From Chitinophagaceae bacterium (GTDB taxonomy: Bacteria > Bacteroidota > Bacteroidia > Chitinophagales > Chitinophagaceae), in assembly GCA_947446645.1 (NCBI GenBank), contig CANFHA010000024.1, positions 1 to 64,000 on the forward strand: a DNA stretch of 64,000 bases, read 5' to 3'. Each line of letters begins with the position of its first letter. Position 1 is the stretch's first letter. This document shows, piece after piece, positions 60,237-64,000 of this stretch. The position numbers and the translations under genes were made by a program. Under the pieces are notes generated by a model. That model was not told the DNA's origin and made no database searches. It saw nothing but the letters and a program-made list of their open reading frames with translations.

Positions 60237-62393
60237 TTACTTTAGATTCTGGTCAAAATAATCAGTTATCTTCTGCATCAGGTGCACTCTGTCTTTGCCG
60301 CGTACATTATGCTCATAGCCCGGGTATACAAAGTAATCAACCTGTACACCTTCGTCTACGCTTTTCTTAAGAAAGTCAAGGCTATGCTGCCACACTACTA
60401 CATTGTCGTTAGTGCCATGAATGAGCATTAGCTTTCCCTTCAGATTCTTTACTTTGTCCAGCAGGTTAGCTTTGGCATATCCCTCTGCGTTGTTCTGTGG
60501 CATATCCATGTAGCGCTCAGTGTACATTACCTCATACATTTTCCAGTCCATTACAGGGCCTCCGGCCACAGCGCATTTAAACACTCCCGGATGTTTCAGC
60601 ATCAGCGATGTGGTCATAAACCCGCCATAGCTCCAGCCATGTATACCCAGGCGGTTTGCATCCACATAGGGTAGTGACTTGAGGTAGTCAACACCCCGCA
60701 ACTGGTCTTCTATTTCTATTTCGCCCAGGTGGCGGAAGGTAGCCTGCTCAAAGGCAAGCCCGCGGTTAGAGCTGCCACGGCCATCCATGGTAAAGACAAT
60801 GTAGCCGTGCTGCGCCATGTATTCATACCATAGGTTTCCGCTCTCCGGGAATGTATTATGCAGCAGCTGGACATTCGGACCATTATAGAGGTACACCATA
60901 ACCGGGTATTTCTTTGCGCTGTCAAAATTTGGCGGAAGTATTAGCTTCCCGTATAGTTGTATCGCATCAGGTTTGTCAATGTTCAGTGTCATTGTCACGT
61001 TCTTTACCTGGGCACGCTCGTACGCTGCAAGCGGATCTGGAGATCTCAAAAGCGATTCTGAGAACGTGCCTGAAGTAGCCCGGATTACACTGTTCTTAGG
61101 TATGCCTGGGCCGGTGTATACATCGTATACATACTTACCATCTTCACTTGCCAGAGCAGTGTGCATGCCCGGGTCTTTGTCTATACGGGTTACTTTACCG
61201 GTTTCGAGGTCTGCCGTATAAATGTGTTTTTCCATCGGCGACTCTCTTGAGGCCGTAATTATTACCTGCTTATTCTTAGTATCGAAGCCTGCAATATCAT
61301 TCACCAGCCAGTTGCCCTTTGTCACCTGGCGAATCAGTTTGCCATCTGTACTGTACAGGTAAAGATGGTCGTAACCGTCACGCTCCGTCCACCAGAGAAA
61401 CTGATCATTTTTGCCGGGAATAAAAGTGAGGGAATGGGTGGGGTGTACATACTTCGGGCTGCTTTCTTCAAACAGTGTTTTTACCAGATCGCCCGTTTTT
61501 GCATCATACTTATTCAGCCACAGATGGTTTTGGTCCCGGTTAAGAATGGCGATGAAGATAAATGCTTCATCAGGGCTCCAGGTAACTGAGGTGAGGTAGT
61601 GGTCTTTTTCACCATCGTTGGTTTTTACCACTACGGTTTTACTTGTGGCGGGGTCGAAAATGCAAAGTGTAACCTCGTGAGATGCGCCGCCAGCCATTGG
61701 ATATTTTATTTGCTCTATTATGGCAGGAACAGTGTCCCAGTGGGGGATGGGGTAGTCCCGCACCATTGTCTGGTCCATGCGGTAATAGGCTAATAACGTT
61801 CCTTTCGGGGAAAAGAAAATGCCCTGGTCTATTCCGAATTCGTCGCGGTGAACTGATTTGCCGCAAACTATATTTTTGTCGGTTTCATTGGTTACCTGTT
61901 TAGTCGCCACATCCCGAAGCCATAAATTATTATCTACAGTCCATGCGATCTTTTTACTCTTGTCTACCGTAATATTTTCTGCACTGGCCGGTAGCGTAAA
62001 CCACGTGTTCCAGGTCCATTTGTTGCCATCCGTTTTGCCCACCACTACATCCTGCTTATTCACATAGTATGCTTCATCTTTGTTCAGCCATTTTAGCGCT
62101 GGCAGATTACTCTTAGCTGTTTTACCTGGATAGTCGCCGGGATCCTGTGTGGCCATTTTCGCCCCCTTTGTGGTAAGTGAGATACAGTCCCATTTATTAC
62201 TGCTGTCCTTGTCTACCATCCAGAAATTATCTGTTCCCGGTTGCCACGTTGCACCCTTTATACTTTTAGGTGCCAGCGTGGTGGCCAGGCCACTTGTGGC
62301 TTCAGCCATAGTAAACATTTTCTTTTGAGCCTGGGCAGTTGCGGCAAATGCAATACCCGCCAGTACTAGTCCGGCTGTTTTACAATTATTCAT
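60237..62393 (-). CDS. S9 family (DPP IV-like) prolyl peptidase, secreted
   Basis: This 718-residue protein begins with a signal peptide (NCKTAGLVLAGIAFAATAQA). An eight-bladed-type beta-propeller occupies the N-terminal 480 residues (for example YHLTSVTWSPDEAFIFIAIL-like blades), then an alpha/beta hydrolase with Ser588 in GWSYGGF, Asp663 in GTNDNV and His695 in GYEHNVRGKDR. It is expected to cleave dipeptides after proline or alanine in the periplasm. Confidence 0.95.
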   Translation of the reverse strand: MNNCKTAGLVLAGIAFAATAQAQKKMFTMAEATSGLATTLAPKSIKGATWQPGTDNFWMVDKDSSNKWDCISLTTKGAKMATQDPGDYPGKTAKSNLPALKWLNKDEAYYVNKQDVVVGKTDGNKWTWNTWFTLPASAENITVDKSKKIAWTVDNNLWLRDVATKQVTNETDKNIVCGKSVHRDEFGIDQGIFFSPKGTLLAYYRMDQTMVRDYPIPHWDTVPAIIEQIKYPMAGGASHEVTLCIFDPATSKTVVVKTNDGEKDHYLTSVTWSPDEAFIFIAILNRDQNHLWLNKYDAKTGDLVKTLFEESSPKYVHPTHSLTFIPGKNDQFLWWTERDGYDHLYLYSTDGKLIRQVTKGNWLVNDIAGFDTKNKQVIITASRESPMEKHIYTADLETGKVTRIDKDPGMHTALASEDGKYVYDVYTGPGIPKNSVIRATSGTFSESLLRSPDPLAAYERAQVKNVTMTLNIDKPDAIQLYGKLILPPNFDSAKKYPVMVYLYNGPNVQLLHNTFPESGNLWYEYMAQHGYIVFTMDGRGSSNRGLAFEQATFRHLGEIEIEDQLRGVDYLKSLPYVDANRLGIHGWSYGGFMTTSLMLKHPGVFKCAVAGGPVMDWKMYEVMYTERYMDMPQNNAEGYAKANLLDKVKNLKGKLMLIHGTNDNVVVWQHSLDFLKKSVDEGVQVDYFVYPGYEHNVRGKDRVHLMQKITDYFDQNLK

Positions 62394-62508
62394 ATTCCTT
62401 TATTAGTGGGGCAAACTTAATGGAAATTTTTGGCTAGTTTATTATGCCGGTTACCCGTTTGCCCGCAATATTCATAATGACGGCTAAGTCATGATTTTTT
62501 TTTCTAAC

Positions 62509-62516
62509 TATCTTTG
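62509..62516 (+). promoter_or_regulatory. -7 element TATCTTTG upstream of the LprI-like gene
   Basis: It fits TAnnTTTG and lies 25 bases before the ATG; no TTG is seen 19-20 bases upstream. Confidence 0.35.
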
Positions 62517-62541
62517 AGATCAACATTTTTGATTTCCCGCT

Positions 62542-63771
62542 ATGCGTAGAATTCTGATGCTTATTTTCTTTCTCTTTTGCGGACATCTTTCTATTGCGCA
62601 GACCGGTGATGAATATCTGAGCATGGCCAATAAGGTTTATGATGCCGGCGATAAGGAGCATGCAAAATTACTTTATGAAAAGGCGGCTGCACTTAATAAT
62701 CCGGAAGCGCACTATCAGCTTACATACAGGTACATTGTTACGCACGCCGAACGCATCTGTCATAATAGCCAGGCGGCAAAAATGGGCCACTCAAAGGCTA
62801 CAAGTGACTTGTTGGAGGGCTTGTTTTTCAGGTCGGCTAGTTTGTCATTGACCAATCCGGAGCTTGCTTATGAAATTTATACTGAAGCAAAGAAGGTAAA
62901 TCCTAACCTGGACATTTATGATGAAGAAGGGCGTGTTGCAACAATCAGGGAATGTATAGAGGCCGGTCGCCTTGATGTTGATCAATTCGTCAGGAAATAC
63001 AATATCACGGATAAAGATACCAGCGGCAGCGACTATGCTATTTGGGAGCTTGCAGCAGAAGCATCTCATTACGGACGGTTTGGTTGCCCTGACCCAAAGC
63101 TTGTGCTGCAACTGGTGTGTAGAGGGGGCTTCGTACCAGCAGAAGTGGAAAGTGCTGTTGGCTTTGCGTATCAGAATTGGAAAGATTCCACCATAGCTCG
63201 TTTCGATCCCTGCGATTATGTGACCAGTGGCATAGGGCTGGCCTACTGCTCGGAGATTGCCTCCCGAAAAGCGGAAAAGGAATACTCGGGAATGATACAA
63301 AAACTAGCTTTACAATTAAAAAATCATGCAGGGTCCATGTTGAAACCGGCATATAATGTTGCGGGGCATTTTATTGAGCAAAAGGCTTTTCTGGAAGAGG
63401 GTAGTGATGGTACAGGGTATATCGCCTGGGCAAATGAATCAGCCGATACACAAAAGGCTGAATTTATAGATTTGGTGAAAAAGGTAAACAATGGGTATAA
63501 ACCAAAGCTAGATGCCCCGAAGGACTATGACAAAGAACTAAATGAGGTCTATAAAAAGATAATTGCCGGATTAAAGCAAAAGCCCATTAGCACGGGGTTT
63601 CGTGAAATAACGGATCATAATATCGTGATGGTTCAAAGGGCCTGGATCAAATATCGCGATTCTTCCGCTAAGCTATTTGCGAAAACTGGCGTCCTTACTG
63701 AGCGGCAATGGAAGGATTATCTGACCAAGGTCAGGATAGACCAATTAAGAGACATTGAAAAGCTGCGGTAA
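62542..63771 (+). CDS. Secreted TPR/Sel1-like protein with LprI-like C-terminal domain
   Basis: This 409-residue protein has a signal peptide (ILMLIFFLFCGHLSIAQ), followed by a TPR/Sel1-like stretch (YLSMANKVYDAGDKEHAKLL and YEKAAALNNPEAHYQLTYRY), a middle part rich in Cys, and a C-terminal domain KELNEVYKKIIAGLKQKPIS followed by MVQRAWIKYRDSSAKLF, the signature of DUF1311/LprI-like lysozyme-inhibitor proteins. It may act in envelope defence; this is inference. Confidence 0.75.
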   Translation: MRRILMLIFFLFCGHLSIAQTGDEYLSMANKVYDAGDKEHAKLLYEKAAALNNPEAHYQLTYRYIVTHAERICHNSQAAKMGHSKATSDLLEGLFFRSASLSLTNPELAYEIYTEAKKVNPNLDIYDEEGRVATIRECIEAGRLDVDQFVRKYNITDKDTSGSDYAIWELAAEASHYGRFGCPDPKLVLQLVCRGGFVPAEVESAVGFAYQNWKDSTIARFDPCDYVTSGIGLAYCSEIASRKAEKEYSGMIQKLALQLKNHAGSMLKPAYNVAGHFIEQKAFLEEGSDGTGYIAWANESADTQKAEFIDLVKKVNNGYKPKLDAPKDYDKELNEVYKKIIAGLKQKPISTGFREITDHNIVMVQRAWIKYRDSSAKLFAKTGVLTERQWKDYLTKVRIDQLRDIEKLR

Positions 63772-63807
63772 TTGCCTTTCCGCTGTTATTATTCCGCACA
63801 ATACTCA

Positions 63808-63999
63808 CTAATATCGTCTGCTGACATGTGTCACTTCGTTAGTGAGTAATCCGCCTCTATCTGGTTTCCCGGCATTGATCATCAGACAGATTAGCCTTAA
63901 AAGTTTTTCAGGATCTGCATTTACACCGCCTATCGCTATATTCAGTTCCTGGAATCTTAGTTCTTTATTCAGCTTTACCAATGACCTGTAGATTTTTCC
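63808..63999 (-). CDS. C-terminal fragment of an unidentified protein (runs off the window)
   Basis: The minus strand is open from the window edge to TAG (63810-63808), giving 63 residues such as YRSLVKLNKELRFQELNIAI and EKLLRLICLMINAGKPDRGG. It shows a helical, charged composition typical of real protein. No family is recognised. The start lies outside the window. Confidence 0.5.
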   Translation of the reverse strand, partial: GKIYRSLVKLNKELRFQELNIAIGGVNADPEKLLRLICLMINAGKPDRGGLLTNEVTHVSRRY

Positions 64000-64000
64000 T

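Noticed and set aside
1-64000. CRISPR arrays, prophage genes and rRNA/tRNA genes
   Set aside because: No regularly spaced repeats, no phage structural or integrase genes, and no tRNA-like folds were found by reading.

Overview
This window looks like chromosome from a member of the Bacteroidota, most likely near the Chitinophagaceae. The reasons are: secreted proteins with C-terminal type IX secretion (T9SS) sorting domains, the uppS-bamA-ompH-ompH order, DUF6150 proteins, absence of Shine-Dalgarno sequences, and repeated use of the Bacteroidota promoter (TTG, about 19-20 bases, TAnnTTTG). No rRNA, tRNA, CRISPR array or intact prophage was seen. The one housekeeping RNA recognised is the SRP RNA.

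Layout. (1) 1-6800 is a visibly A/T-rich accessory island. It holds the end of an IS256-type element, an RtcR-like sigma54 activator with a CARF-like sensor region, and a divergent, tightly coupled operon: small ORF, GT4-radical SAM fusion, nucleotidyltransferase-tyrosine phosphatase fusion, WG-repeat protein. A candidate -24/-12 promoter sits before the operon. I do not recognise this combination as a described system and regard it as the best novel candidate here. (2) 7100-15200 holds a gene broken by an internal stop, a repeat-rich secreted protein, two tandem small-RNA candidates, infC, thrS, a lipoprotein and a gene-poor kilobase with a perfect three-way-junction fold. (3) 15200-28000 is mostly core: uppS, bamA, two ompH/skp genes, tsaD, a tRNA m6A methyltransferase, a NYN/OST-HTH protein, a RES/Xre toxin-antitoxin pair, a transaldolase-like aldolase, ffs, a phosphohexomutase and an aldehyde dehydrogenase. 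(4) 28000-46600 mixes core genes (mnmA, ispD, ubiE/menG, engB, slyD-like FKBP, MATE, Bax inhibitor-like) with T9SS substrates and several decayed accessory genes: a ParE toxin, a RelE/ParE toxin, a PhnB-like VOC protein and an FMN reductase. (5) 46600-64000 holds hppA, a SanA-like protein, a RhlE-type helicase, holB, a long Ig-repeat T9SS protein, two sugar-nucleotide genes (DegT aminotransferase and rfbC), yajQ, a DPP4-like peptidase and an LprI-like protein.

How the genes work together. uppS, bamA and the two OmpH/Skp genes serve envelope building. The DegT aminotransferase and RfbC point to nucleotide-sugar synthesis for surface polysaccharide. tsaD, mnmA and trmN6 modify tRNA. thrS and infC form the usual translation pair but lack rpmI-rplT behind them. 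The accessory layer (IS end, toxin-antitoxin genes in several states of decay, REP-like palindromes) shows ongoing gene gain and loss.
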